Below, one piece after another: positions 8,125 to 16,975 of a stretch of 40,360 nucleotides of DNA. Below the pieces are notes generated by a model, which ran no database searches, was not told where the DNA came from, and worked only from the letters and a program-made list of their open reading frames with translations. This DNA is from Burkholderiales bacterium (GTDB lineage: Bacteria > Pseudomonadota > Gammaproteobacteria > Burkholderiales > Burkholderiaceae_C). Location: positions 1 to 40,360 of the forward strand of contig JAGWUS010000034.1 in NCBI GenBank assembly GCA_028868305.1, read 5' to 3'. Made by a program: the position numbers and the translations under genes. Numbering within the stretch: the stretch's first letter is position 1; each line of letters opens with the position of its first letter.

Positions 8125-10809
8125 ATGAGCGTACGCAATCTTGACTCCCTGTTCGATCCTGCTTCCATCGTGGTGATTGGTGCGTCCGAACGACCCGCCA
8201 GCGTGGGTGCCACGGTGTGGCGCAACCTGTCCGGCGGTGACTTTGCTGGCCCCGTATACCCGGTGAACCCCAAACACAGTGCACTCGATGGCCATACGGT
8301 CTATGCCCGGGTGGCTGATCTGCCACAGGTGCCGGAGCTGGCTGTCATCTGTACACCGCCCGCCACCGTACCCGGCCTGGTACGCGATCTGGCCGCGCTG
8401 GGCACCCGCGCGGCCATCATCCTCACCGCAGGGCTTTCTGCAGAGGAGAAGCAGGCCACGCGGGACGCCGCGCGACCGCATCTGCTACGTCTGCTGGGGC
8501 CCAACTGCATCGGCCTGCTGTCCCCCCACGCAGGGCTGAACGCCAGCTTTGCCCATATTGGCGCACAGCGCGGCGAGCTGGCGTTTGTGTCGCAATCGGG
8601 CGCACTGGTCACCGCCATGCTGGACTGGGCGGATGCGCAGCAAATCGGCTTCTCGCATTTTGTATCGCTGGGCGAGCACATGGATGTGGACTTTGGCGAC
8701 ATGCTGGACTACCTGGCCACCGACGTGCACACCCGCGCCATCCTGCTGTACATCGAATCGATTGAATCGCCCCGCAAGTTCATGTCGGCCGCACGCGCGG
8801 CGGCGCGCAACAAGCCCGTCATCGTGATCAAGTCGGGCCGCTCGGCGCTTGGGCAAAAAGCAGCCGCCTCGCACACCGGTGCGCTGGCGGGATCAGACGA
8901 TGTCTACAACGCGGCCATCGCCCGCGCCGGCATGCTGCGCGTCAACACCCTGAACGAGCTGTTTCTGGCCGCCGAGATGCTGACACGCTGCCGCGCTACC
9001 GCAGGCGACGCCCTGACCATCCTGACCAATGGCGGCGGTGCCGGTGTCATGGCCGCTGACTCGGCGGAATGGATTGGCGTGCCACTGGCCCGGCTGGCAC
9101 CCGCAACGGTAGAGAAACTCGATGCCATGCTGCCGGCGAACTGGTCACACGGAAACCCGGTGGACATCATTGGTGATGCGCCCGTGGAGCGCTATGTCAA
9201 AGCACTTGAGGTTCTGGCTGCGGCGCCCGAGGCAGGGACCATCCTGTTCATCCAGGCCCCCACGGCCATCGTCCCCAGCGCCGACATTGCCCGCGCACTG
9301 GTGCCGGTCGCGCGCCCGGCTGCTGGTGTTACGCCGAGGCTGTTGAGTTGCTGGCTGGGCGGGCACGCTGTTCAGGAGGCGCGCGACCTGTTTAAGCAGG
9401 CCGGCATTGCCAGCTTTGAGACACCGGAATCCGCAGTGCGCGCCTTTGCCATGCTGCAGGCCTTTACCCGCAACCAGACCGAGCTGATGGAGGCACCTCC
9501 CACCCAGGCCACGCCAATCGCACCGGACAGGGCGGCCGTGCAGGCCATCGTGCGGGAGGCACTGGCCAGCGGTCAGGAGATGCTGACCGAACCCCAAGCA
9601 AAAGCCGTGCTGGATGCCTACCGCATCCCGGTGGTAGCCACACGCACCGTTCCGGCCGATGCAGGGCTGGCGGCCGCCGAAGCTTCCCGCATCGGATTTC
9701 CAGTCGTCATCAAGATTCTCTCGGAACAGATTTCGCACAAGTCGGATGTGGGCGGTGTGGCACTCAACCTCGACAGTGCCGAAGAAGTGCTGGAGGCTGC
9801 CCGCGTGATGCTGGCGCGAGTGAAGATGCTCAAGCCCCAGGCAGTTGTTGATGGCTTTACCGTGCAAGGCATGGTGCGCCGGCAGCAGGTACAGGAAGTG
9901 ATTGTGGGTGCCACCGTAGACAGGGTGTTTGGCCCCATCATCCTGTTTGGTCAGGGGGGCACTGCGGTGGAGGTAATGGGCGATCGAGCCGTGGCCCTGC
10001 CCCCGCTGAATGTGCCGCTGGCGCGCGCACTTATCGGACGCACCCGCATCTCCAGACTACTCAAGGGCTGGCGGGACACACCTCCCGCCGACGAAGAAGC
10101 CCTGCTGGCCGTACTGCTGGCGGTATCACAACTGCTGACGGATATTCCCGAGCTGGCTGAGCTGGACATCAACCCTCTGCTGGTGAACCATGAAGGCGCC
10201 ATTGCACTGGATGCCCGCATCCGCCTGAGCGCCCATCAGCCCGCCGGGGCCCTGAACTTTGCGATTCGTCCCTACCCGGGCGAACTGTCAGAGCGCATCG
10301 ACTGGCATGGTCAGGCCCTGGAGTTGCGTCCCATTCGCCCGGAAGACGAGGCCCTGCACACCGATTTTCTGATGCACCTGGACCCGGAGGACATCCGCAT
10401 GCGGGTGTTCTACAGCCGCCGCACCATGGAACGCAGCGAGCTTGCCCGCCTGACACAGATTGACTACACCCGCGAAATGGCTTTTATCGCCATTGCACCA
10501 GGTCCAGATGGGCAACCACAAACGCAGGGGGTCGTACGGGCCATGTCCGACCCCGACAACATCAGCGCAGAGTTCGGCATCATCATCCGCTCTGAGCTCA
10601 AGGGCGGCGGACTTGGCCGCCTGCTGATGGACAAGCTGATTGCCTACCTGCGATCTCAGGGAACACAGCAGCTGGTGGCCACAGTGCTGCGCGAGAACCA
10701 CCGCATGCTGGAACTGGCGCATCTACTTGGATTCACGGATGCCGAAGTACAGGAGGACCACAGCACCCGATCCATCGTGCTGGACCTGCAAACTCCCGCC
10801 GTTAGCTGA
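8125..10809 (+). CDS. Pat-like protein: NDP-forming acyl-CoA synthetase fused to GNAT acetyltransferase
   Basis: An 894-residue fusion with the architecture of the protein lysine acetyltransferase Pat/PatZ (886 aa in E. coli). Order: CoA-binding domain (about 5-125, DPASIVVIGASERPASVG), succinyl-CoA-ligase-like domains (about 150-450, SHTGALAGSDDVYNAAIARA), ATP-grasp domain (about 510-700, GFPVVIKILSEQISHKSDVG and DINPLLVNHEGAIALDAR), then GNAT (about 725-885, ELRPIRPEDEAL and SELKGGGLGRLLMDKLIAYL). In enterobacteria Pat acetylates and inactivates acetyl-CoA synthetase. A role in tuning acyl-CoA metabolism fits the acyl-CoA genes nearby, but the synthetase part may be active here. Its last 8 nt overlap the convergent GST-kappa gene. 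Confidence 0.88.
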   Translation: MSVRNLDSLFDPASIVVIGASERPASVGATVWRNLSGGDFAGPVYPVNPKHSALDGHTVYARVADLPQVPELAVICTPPATVPGLVRDLAALGTRAAIILTAGLSAEEKQATRDAARPHLLRLLGPNCIGLLSPHAGLNASFAHIGAQRGELAFVSQSGALVTAMLDWADAQQIGFSHFVSLGEHMDVDFGDMLDYLATDVHTRAILLYIESIESPRKFMSAARAAARNKPVIVIKSGRSALGQKAAASHTGALAGSDDVYNAAIARAGMLRVNTLNELFLAAEMLTRCRATAGDALTILTNGGGAGVMAADSAEWIGVPLARLAPATVEKLDAMLPANWSHGNPVDIIGDAPVERYVKALEVLAAAPEAGTILFIQAPTAIVPSADIARALVPVARPAAGVTPRLLSCWLGGHAVQEARDLFKQAGIASFETPESAVRAFAMLQAFTRNQTELMEAPPTQATPIAPDRAAVQAIVREALASGQEMLTEPQAKAVLDAYRIPVVATRTVPADAGLAAAEASRIGFPVVIKILSEQISHKSDVGGVALNLDSAEEVLEAARVMLARVKMLKPQAVVDGFTVQGMVRRQQVQEVIVGATVDRVFGPIILFGQGGTAVEVMGDRAVALPPLNVPLARALIGRTRISRLLKGWRDTPPADEEALLAVLLAVSQLLTDIPELAELDINPLLVNHEGAIALDARIRLSAHQPAGALNFAIRPYPGELSERIDWHGQALELRPIRPEDEALHTDFLMHLDPEDIRMRVFYSRRTMERSELARLTQIDYTREMAFIAIAPGPDGQPQTQGVVRAMSDPDNISAEFGIIIRSELKGGGLGRLLMDKLIAYLRSQGTQQLVATVLRENHRMLELAHLLGFTDAEVQEDHSTRSIVLDLQTPAVS

Positions 10810-11392
10810 GGGCGGCCTCGACAAAGTGCAGGCGGTCCTGCCCCCAGTACATGTCGCCATTAACAAAAAATGTGGGGGCACCAAAAGCACCGCGCTGCAC
10901 TGCCTCGGTGGTGTTTTTCTTCAGCATCTCCTTGACCGCCGTGTCGTTGACCAGGGTCAGAAACAGGGCCGGATCGATGCCTGCATCTGCCAGCACGGAA
11001 GCCACAACTTCGGGCGATCCCATGTTTTGCGGTTTGCCAAACATGGCGGCGAATACCGCATCCAGGTAGGTGTGGAACTCGGTTTCGCTGCGCATTTGCA
11101 TGCCCACGGCGCCGCGCATCAGCTGCAAGGTGTTGATTGGGAAATTCGGGTTCATGCCGAAGGTGACACCGAAGTGTCGCGCCCAGCGCTGCAAATCGAT
11201 GTTGGAGTGGAGTCCTTTGGCAGGAACTTCGGCCGGACTGTGGTTCCCGGTGGCCTGGAAGATGCCGCCCAGCAGCACCGGCGTCCACCGGATTTGCGCA
11301 CCTTGGGCGGCAGCGATCTTGGGCAGCTGTTTGTAGGCCAGGTAGCTGTAGGGGCTGCCGACATCGAACAGGAATTCAACTTGCTTGCTCAT
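10802..11392 (-). CDS. DsbA-fold protein of the 2-hydroxychromene-2-carboxylate isomerase / GST-kappa family
   Basis: 196 residues with a thioredoxin-like fold interrupted by a helical domain. VEFLFDVGSPYSYLAYKQLP is the family N-terminus, with serine in place of the redox cysteine (SPYSYL), as in GST-kappa and HCCA isomerases. The cis-proline loop is GAFGAPTFFVNGDMYWGQDR, also diagnostic. These enzymes use glutathione to isomerise aromatic-ring cleavage products, but many members have unknown substrates. It follows the SDR gene by 33 nt, so the two are likely co-transcribed under the TetR-type regulator. Confidence 0.88.
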   Translation of the reverse strand: MSKQVEFLFDVGSPYSYLAYKQLPKIAAAQGAQIRWTPVLLGGIFQATGNHSPAEVPAKGLHSNIDLQRWARHFGVTFGMNPNFPINTLQLMRGAVGMQMRSETEFHTYLDAVFAAMFGKPQNMGSPEVVASVLADAGIDPALFLTLVNDTAVKEMLKKNTTEAVQRGAFGAPTFFVNGDMYWGQDRLHFVEAALS

Positions 11393-11425
11393 GGATGTTC
11401 CTTGGTGGTGGTGGTGGGGTTCGGA

Positions 11426-12166
11426 TTACCAGCGTTCGATCCAGGGACGCAGGTCGAGTTCGTGGGTCCAGCTGTCGCGCGGCTGAGTGTGCAGGTGCCA
11501 GTAGTTGTCGGCGATATGGTCGGGGTTCAGGATGCCGTCCTGGGCTTTCATCGCGTAACGCTCCGGGAAGTTGGTCTTGATGAAATCGGTATCGATGGCG
11601 CCATCCACCACCACATGCGCCACATGGATGTTGCGGGGCCCCAGTTCCCGTGCCATGCTTTGTGCCAGCGCGCGCAGGGCATGTTTGGCACCCGCAAATG
11701 CCGCAAAGTTGGCGGAGCCGCGCAGCCCCGCCGTGGCACCGGTGAACAGAATGGTTCCGCGCTCACGCGTCACCATGCGCTTCGCGACTTCGCGCCCCAC
11801 CAGAAACCCGCCAAAGCAGGCCATCTCCCAGATCTTGAAGTACTTGCGTGCAGTTTCCTCCAGAATGCTGCAGGGCACATTGGCGCCAATGTTGAACACC
11901 ATGACCTCGATGGGGCCGATGTCGCGCTCGATGTCTTCCACCAGCTGGATGACTTCTTCCTCCTTGCGTGCGTCGGAGGCATAGCCACGGGCTTGTCCGC
12001 CTGCGGCCACGATCTCGTCAACCAGCACCTGCAGCTTGTCGGCGCTGCGCCGGGTGACGCAGGCCACATATCCCTCGCGTGCAAACCGTTTGGCGATGGC
12101 GCCACCGGTGGAGTCTCCGGCGCCAATGACCAGCGCCACTTTTTTGGCGGTTGAATCTGCCTGCAT
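11426..12166 (-). CDS. Short-chain dehydrogenase/reductase-like protein with atypical active site
   Basis: A 246-residue Rossmann-fold protein. The cofactor loop is VIGAGDSTGGAIAKRFA and the mid-strand NIGANVP stands in for NNAG. The catalytic region reads FTGATAGLRGSANFAAFAGA then KHALRALAQ: the usual YxxxK is FxxxK (Phe157, Lys161) and the usual serine position is not clear. A phenylalanine here should disable normal SDR chemistry unless another residue helps. The start MQADSTAKKV is supported by AAAGGAGA a few nt upstream. First gene of the SDR-GST-kappa pair and divergent from TetR across the double palindrome. Substrate unknown. Confidence 0.87.
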   Translation of the reverse strand: MQADSTAKKVALVIGAGDSTGGAIAKRFAREGYVACVTRRSADKLQVLVDEIVAAGGQARGYASDARKEEEVIQLVEDIERDIGPIEVMVFNIGANVPCSILEETARKYFKIWEMACFGGFLVGREVAKRMVTRERGTILFTGATAGLRGSANFAAFAGAKHALRALAQSMARELGPRNIHVAHVVVDGAIDTDFIKTNFPERYAMKAQDGILNPDHIADNYWHLHTQPRDSWTHELDLRPWIERW

Positions 12167-12181
12167 TCCGATCTCCTTTAA

Positions 12182-12218
12182 TTGCATAACGGTCGTTATT
12201 ATAACGATCGTTATGCAA
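12182..12218. promoter_or_regulatory. Double palindromic operator between SDR and TetR genes
   Basis: Two 14-bp palindromes, ATAACGGTCGTTAT (12186-12199) and ATAACGATCGTTAT (12201-12214), sit side by side. Together with flanking TTGC and GCAA they form an 18+1+18 inverted repeat with one mismatch. Its place in the intergenic region of divergent tetR and SDR genes makes it the likely binding site of that TetR protein, repressing both directions. Confidence 0.82.
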
Positions 12219-12253
12219 TAATTGTCAACGAATTTTTTACGGAGCAGTTTCAG

Positions 12254-12847
12254 ATGCGGTACCCCGCTGGGCACAAACAGGAAAAGCGCCAGGAGCTTTT
12301 GCGCGTCAGCGGGGCGCTGATCAAGGCCAATGGCTTTTCCGCCACAGGCGTCGACACGCTAACCCAGGGCGCCGGGGTGACCAGCGGCTCCTTCTATAGC
12401 CACTTTGGCTCCAAAACCGAACTGCTCAAGGCCCTGATCGACAACGAACTGCAGATCAGCCGCGAGATGTGGGCCGGCAACCCCCATGACACCGCCGAGG
12501 AGTGGGTGAACTTCGAGCTGGACCGCTACCTCAGCCTGGGCCATGTCAATCACCCGGAAAGCGGCTGTGTCATACCGGCGCTGGGTGCTGAAATCGCGCG
12601 CGCAGACACCTCCGTCAAGGATCTGTACGCACAGGAATTACACAAGGGCGTTGTGATTCTGGCCAAGAGACTCGGCAGCGAATCGCTGGCCTGGGCTTTC
12701 ATCTGCCAGCTGGTGGGGGCCCTGGTGCTGGCCCGTGCCATGCCCACGACCAAAGAAAAGAAGGCCGTCATTGGAGCCAGCAAGCAGTTCCTCAAGCATG
12801 CGCTCCAGGTGCAGTCCACGCATGGACATACACACCCACCGTCCTGA
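12254..12847 (+). CDS. TetR-family transcriptional regulator
   Basis: A 197-residue repressor. The N-terminal helix-turn-helix (about 5-55) reads RQELLRVSGALIKANGFSAT followed by GVDTLTQGAGVTSGSFYSHF and GSKTELLKALID. The C-terminal ligand-binding domain includes HPESGCVIPALGAEIARAD, a pattern of the TetR group with a PF16925-like end. The start MRYPAGHKQEKRQ is chosen because the frame further upstream would translate the operator; ACGGAG precedes it. It is divergent from the SDR gene, with the double palindrome between them. The ligand is unknown. Confidence 0.92.
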   Translation: MRYPAGHKQEKRQELLRVSGALIKANGFSATGVDTLTQGAGVTSGSFYSHFGSKTELLKALIDNELQISREMWAGNPHDTAEEWVNFELDRYLSLGHVNHPESGCVIPALGAEIARADTSVKDLYAQELHKGVVILAKRLGSESLAWAFICQLVGALVLARAMPTTKEKKAVIGASKQFLKHALQVQSTHGHTHPPS

Positions 12848-12862
12848 GCAGCCGCCGGAATT

Positions 12863-13789
12863 TCAGGCGTTGTAGACCACATTGCCCTCGACGGTTGCCG
12901 CACCCGAGCGCACCAGCTCCTGCACCAGCCGGTCCACCCCTACTTCCAGAGACAAATCGGCATACAGCTGGCCAAACATGGCTTTGAAATAGGGCGTGGC
13001 CTGCACCCATTGCAGCAACCCGGTCCGCTCCACGTGCTGCAACTCCAGCAGCTTGAACTTGAGCAGCACCTTGGCGGCGTATTGCAGGTGCTTGGCCGGA
13101 TTGACCACAAAGCCATCTAGCCGCTGGCGCGCTACCGCAATCGCAGTGTCCACGGCCGTGAAGGGTGCACCGTGCCCAGGGATGACAAGCGCGGGCCGTA
13201 GTGCCGCAATCACGTCCAGCGTGTCTGCCACTTCGGCAAAAGCATCGTCGCCATCGAGCTGCGGAAACACCACGCCAAAGCCGCGCTCCCACAGCGCATC
13301 CGCCGACAGCAGTGTGCGGCTGACCGGCTCGAACAGGATCACCGAGTGCGTGTCGTGCCCCGGCGCGGCGTGGACCTGCCAGGTGCGATCGCCCAACAAC
13401 ATTTCGGTCCCCGGCAACAGCAGTGCATCGAAGGTAAACCGCGGGCAGTTCTGCCCCGTGGGCTCGTAGGTCAAGGCCTGCGGGTCCCAGCGCCGGACCT
13501 CGTCTGCCAACCCCGGCGGAATGGAAGTGCGCAGTGCGGGGTAGGCCGCCTGCAGCGCTGCGTTGCCACCGCAGTGGTCGCTGTGCAGATGGGTGTTGAG
13601 CAACTGGTGCAAGGGCTGCCCCTGCAAGGCAGACTGCACCAGCGCCAGCGTCTGGTCTGCGTGGGTGCAGTAGCCGCTGTCGATCAAGGCATTGCCTTGC
13701 GCCCCCTGGATCAGAATGCAGTTGCTTGACAGCCAGCCGCGTTCGAACACGGAGACGCCGGGCGGAAGGGTCACGGGGGTGGTTGCCAT
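12863..13789 (-). CDS. MBL-fold metallo-hydrolase
   Basis: 308 residues. The metal motif NTHLHSDHCGGN has HxHxDH, with further ligands in APGHDTHSV and LLSADALWERGFGVV and VIPGHGAP near the C-terminal half, the common glyoxalase-II/lactonase-type set. A C-terminal extension (about 230-308) carries a helical region rich in leucine. It lies 8 nt after the acyl-CoA dehydrogenase gene, so it is probably in the same transcript; a thioesterase-like or lactonase-like job in acyl-CoA breakdown is possible but unproven. The start MATTPVTLPPG is the first ATG inside the gap after the preceding gene. Confidence 0.87.
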   Translation of the reverse strand: MATTPVTLPPGVSVFERGWLSSNCILIQGAQGNALIDSGYCTHADQTLALVQSALQGQPLHQLLNTHLHSDHCGGNAALQAAYPALRTSIPPGLADEVRRWDPQALTYEPTGQNCPRFTFDALLLPGTEMLLGDRTWQVHAAPGHDTHSVILFEPVSRTLLSADALWERGFGVVFPQLDGDDAFAEVADTLDVIAALRPALVIPGHGAPFTAVDTAIAVARQRLDGFVVNPAKHLQYAAKVLLKFKLLELQHVERTGLLQWVQATPYFKAMFGQLYADLSLEVGVDRLVQELVRSGAATVEGNVVYNA

Positions 13790-13797
13790 GCGGCCGT

Positions 13798-14928
13798 TCA
13801 GCCCAGCGCGCGCTGGATGATGATCTTCTGCACGTCGGACGTGCCTTCGTAAATCTGGCACACGCGCACATCGCGGTAGATGCGCTCCACCGGAAAGTCG
13901 CTCACATAGCCATAGCCACCCAGGGTCTGGATGGCGGCGCTGCAGACCCTCTCGGCCATCTCGCTGGCAAACAGTTTGGCCATGGCAGCTTCTTTCAGAC
14001 AGGGACGGCCCGCATCGCGCAGGCTGGCCGCGTGCCAGATCAACTGGCGCGCGGCCTCGATCTGCGTGGCACATTCAGCCAGACGAAAGCCCACGGCCTG
14101 GTGGTTGAAGATGGGCTGGCCAAAGCTCTGGCGGTCCTTGGCATAGGCCACGGCCACGTCCAGCGCGCTGCGGGCCATGCCCACGCTTTGCGCCGCAATG
14201 CCGATGCGACCGCCTTCCAGACCGCCCAGGGCGATGCCGTAGCCTTCGCCTTCCTTGCCGATCAGGTTTTCGGCCGGAATGCGGCAGTTGTCAAAGTTGA
14301 TCTGCGCGGTGTCGCTGCTGTGCTGGCCGAGCTTGTCTTCCAGACGCGCCACCACATAGCCCGGCGCGTTGGTCGGCACCAGGAAGGCGCTCATACCCTT
14401 CTTGCCGGCACCCTTGTCAGTGACGGCAATCACGATGGCCACGTCGCCGTTCTTGCCGCTGGTGATGAACTGCTTGACACCATTGATCACGTATTCATCC
14501 CCTTCGCGCACCGCCGTAGTCCGCAGGCTGGAGGCATCACTGCCCACATGCGGCTCGGTCAGGCAAAACGCACCGAGCAGCTTGCCCTGCGCCAGCGGTT
14601 CCAGCCACTGCTTCTTCTGCGCCGGGTTGCCAAACTTCATCAGAATGGCGTTGACCGGGCAATTGGTCACGCTGATCACGGTGCTGGTGCCGCCATCGCC
14701 CGCGGCAATTTCTTCCAGCACCAGCGCCAGCGTCAGGTAGTCCAGCCCGGCCCCACCGAGCTCTTCGGGCACGCAGATGCCGTAGGCACCCAGTGCCGCC
14801 AGCCCCTGGTGCACCGCCTTGGGGAAGGTGTGCTCCTTGTCCCATTGGGCCGCATGGGGCCAGAGCTCTTCTTGCGCAAAGTTACGCACCGCGTCGCGCA
14901 CCATTTCCTGGTCTTGGGTCAGTAGCAT
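13798..14928 (-). CDS. Acyl-CoA dehydrogenase
   Basis: A 376-residue flavoprotein that makes trans-2-enoyl-CoA from an acyl-CoA and passes electrons to ETF. Signatures are GAFCLTEPHVGSDASSLRTT (FAD side), KQFITSGKNGDVAIV and, at the C-terminus, YRDVRVCQIYEGTSDVQKII. The catalytic Glu361 of YEGTS marks the short- or medium-chain (or 2-methyl-branched) group and separates it from LiuA in this window. The start is MLLTQDQEMVRDAVRNFAQE. It follows the sensor kinase by 21 nt and precedes the MBL gene. The substrate cannot be told from sequence; branched-chain acyl-CoA is plausible from context. Confidence 0.93.
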   Translation of the reverse strand: MLLTQDQEMVRDAVRNFAQEELWPHAAQWDKEHTFPKAVHQGLAALGAYGICVPEELGGAGLDYLTLALVLEEIAAGDGGTSTVISVTNCPVNAILMKFGNPAQKKQWLEPLAQGKLLGAFCLTEPHVGSDASSLRTTAVREGDEYVINGVKQFITSGKNGDVAIVIAVTDKGAGKKGMSAFLVPTNAPGYVVARLEDKLGQHSSDTAQINFDNCRIPAENLIGKEGEGYGIALGGLEGGRIGIAAQSVGMARSALDVAVAYAKDRQSFGQPIFNHQAVGFRLAECATQIEAARQLIWHAASLRDAGRPCLKEAAMAKLFASEMAERVCSAAIQTLGGYGYVSDFPVERIYRDVRVCQIYEGTSDVQKIIIQRALG

Positions 14929-14949
14929 GTCGCTATTCCTGTTTGAAGT

Positions 14950-16893
14950 TCAATGGGAGTCCGGGAGGCAAAGCGGCAAGACCACAGTGAAACTGGCTCC
15001 ATGCCCCGGGGTACTGTCAACCTTGATGCGCCCGCCCAAACGGGTCGCTACCAGGTTGTAAACAATATTCAGTCCCAGCCCGCTGCCCCCCCTGCCAAGC
15101 TTGGTGGTGAAAAAGGGATCGAAAACCCGGGAGAGATTCTCCGCATCAATGCCAACGCCATCATCTCGCACAATGATCTCGACATGCGTCTGGTCGACGA
15201 GACGCCCGGCAACCTGCAATTGGCCCCGTTCACGCCCGTCAAAGCCATGCACCAATGCGTTGGTTATCAGGTTGGTGAGTACCTGGCCCAGGGGGCCTGG
15301 GTAGCTGTCCATCCAGATACCCGCGGGAATCTGGCAATCAACCGTATGCGAGGTCTTGCGCAGCATGGGCCTCAGCATGGTGAGCGAATCCAGTACCGTG
15401 GTGTGAAGCTCAAAACGGCGACGGTTGACGCTGGCCTGGTCCACTGCGACTTGTTTGAAACTGATCACCAGGCGCGCGGCGGTTTGCAGAGATCGAACCA
15501 GAATGTCGGCACCCTCCTCCATGGCCTTGGAGAAGGCCACCAGCCGGGAACGCGTGAGCCCCTGGTCGATAGCCAGCCGCAATGATTGCGCCTGCTCCTG
15601 CATGGTGCTGGCCACTGTGAGGCTGTTGCCGATGGGCGTATTGAGCTCATGCGATATGCCCGCGACCAGCGCCCCCAGGGAGGCCATTTTTTCCGCCTGA
15701 ATGAGTTCTGCCTGGGCCGTTTGCAGTTGGACCATGGTGCTACGCAACTCGCGGGTCCGCGCGTCTACGCGCTGTTCAAGGGTTGCATTCAGTGCCAGCA
15801 GGGCCTCCTGCGAGGCCTTGCGCTCCGAAATATCAATACAGACCAGCAGATACCGGGTTGACTGCACATGGCGAAAACTCGACACCACGACTTCACAGGG
15901 GACGACGGCTCCTAGTCGTGTTTTCAGGGCCACTTCCGTGCGACTGCTGGTTTGCAGCAGTGCGTCGCCCGTCGCACCGGGCACCGTGCGCTGGCGATCC
16001 AGCTCAATCCAGAGGTCCCAGGACGGCAGTGCCTTGAGCTCGCTCTCGGTATAACCGCTAAGCAGCTCTATGGCCGGGTTGGCATACACCACCTTGCCCC
16101 GTTCCAACAAGACCACGCCTTCGCCAGCGGCCGACTGGGCAGCCAGCAAAGCCTTGTAAAAATTATTTTCACCCACTACCTCGCCGAAGAAAGTCAGTGC
16201 AAGGGAAGCCACCAGAACCAGTACAACGGACAGTCCGGCAAACAGGGCAATGGAACTGCCGCTCAGACCGGTCGCCGCCGCCATACAGACCGAACCCGGT
16301 TCAAAACGTGCCGCCGCCATTCCCGTGTAGTGCATGCCGGCTATCGCCATGCCCATGGCCACTGCACTGAACAGCCGGTGCGCCAGAGATACGCCCGAAT
16401 CCCCACGTTCGCGAAAAACCAAGGCCAGTGCCGCCCAGCTGGCAGCCACCGCAATGAGCACTGACACCGCGAAAAGTGTGGGGTCATACGCAATGGGCGG
16501 GGACATTTGCATGGCCGCCATGCCGCTGTAGTGCATGGCCACGATGCCAGTGCCCATGAGCACAGAGGCCAGCAATTGCCAGGCTGCGCTGCGCTGGGGT
16601 CGGCTCACCACATACAGCGCGATTGCCGAGCCCAGAATGGCCGGCACCACAGAGAACGCAGTAATGGCCGGGTCATACGCCACCGACACGGGGATGTGCA
16701 TGGCCAGCATGCCGACAAAATGCATTCCCCATATACCCATCCCCATGGCAAACCCACCGCCTGCAATCCAGTAGGGCCGCGTTTGTGGGCTCGCCCACAC
16801 CAGATGGAAGGCCAACCGCAGGGTGGTGTAAGAGGCAAAGACGGCAATGAACACCGAAAACAGCACCAGACTCCAATCGTAGCTGGATGTCAT
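14950..16893 (-). CDS. MHYT-domain sensor histidine kinase with PAS domain
   Basis: 647 residues. The N-terminal membrane part (about 1-240) has seven hydrophobic segments and three MHYT motifs: MHFVG near 57, MHYSG near 120 and MHYTG near 187. These histidines and methionines are proposed to bind copper or sense gas or redox state. A PAS domain follows (about 250-360, LLSGYTESELKALPSWDL), then the dimerisation helix with phospho-accepting His415 (GISHELNTPIGNS) and an ATPase domain (NLITNALVHGF, DDGVGI, GRGGSGLGLNIVY). The start MTSSYDWSLVLF is preferred to an ATG 16 codons upstream lying in repeat C copy 4. No response regulator is next to it, so its output is unknown; position between thiolase and ACAD genes is unusual. 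Confidence 0.9.
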   Translation of the reverse strand: MTSSYDWSLVLFSVFIAVFASYTTLRLAFHLVWASPQTRPYWIAGGGFAMGMGIWGMHFVGMLAMHIPVSVAYDPAITAFSVVPAILGSAIALYVVSRPQRSAAWQLLASVLMGTGIVAMHYSGMAAMQMSPPIAYDPTLFAVSVLIAVAASWAALALVFRERGDSGVSLAHRLFSAVAMGMAIAGMHYTGMAAARFEPGSVCMAAATGLSGSSIALFAGLSVVLVLVASLALTFFGEVVGENNFYKALLAAQSAAGEGVVLLERGKVVYANPAIELLSGYTESELKALPSWDLWIELDRQRTVPGATGDALLQTSSRTEVALKTRLGAVVPCEVVVSSFRHVQSTRYLLVCIDISERKASQEALLALNATLEQRVDARTRELRSTMVQLQTAQAELIQAEKMASLGALVAGISHELNTPIGNSLTVASTMQEQAQSLRLAIDQGLTRSRLVAFSKAMEEGADILVRSLQTAARLVISFKQVAVDQASVNRRRFELHTTVLDSLTMLRPMLRKTSHTVDCQIPAGIWMDSYPGPLGQVLTNLITNALVHGFDGRERGQLQVAGRLVDQTHVEIIVRDDGVGIDAENLSRVFDPFFTTKLGRGGSGLGLNIVYNLVATRLGGRIKVDSTPGHGASFTVVLPLCLPDSH

Positions 16894-16909
16894 ATCGTTT
16901 TCAGGCTCC

Positions 16910-16975
16910 AAAAAAACATCAAATCGCCTCCATGCCCGCACGAGTGCTGCATAAGCAGCTCTGTTATTTATAGCA
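16910..16975 (-). repeat. Repeat C copy 4, between thiolase and sensor-kinase genes
   Basis: On the minus strand it reads TGCTATAAATAACAGAGCTG, then TTATGCAGC and TGCGGGCATGGAGGCGATTT. Its first bases, GTGCTATAA, include the TAA stop of the thiolase gene, so the element sits exactly at the end of that gene. Confidence 0.72.

Noticed and set aside
10640..12154. Long open frame of about 500 codons on the plus strand
   Set aside because: It runs opposite the GST-kappa and SDR genes and overlaps the Pat-like gene; the composition is that of an antisense shadow.
12182..12253. Longer TetR protein starting at the upstream ATG
   Set aside because: The extra residues would be encoded by the operator palindrome; the later ATG has a ribosome site and the family N-terminus.
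13110..13140. AGCCGCTGGCGCGCTACC resembles part of repeat C
   Set aside because: The left end (TGCTAT), the GGGGGC box and the T-rich end are missing; chance match in GC-rich coding.
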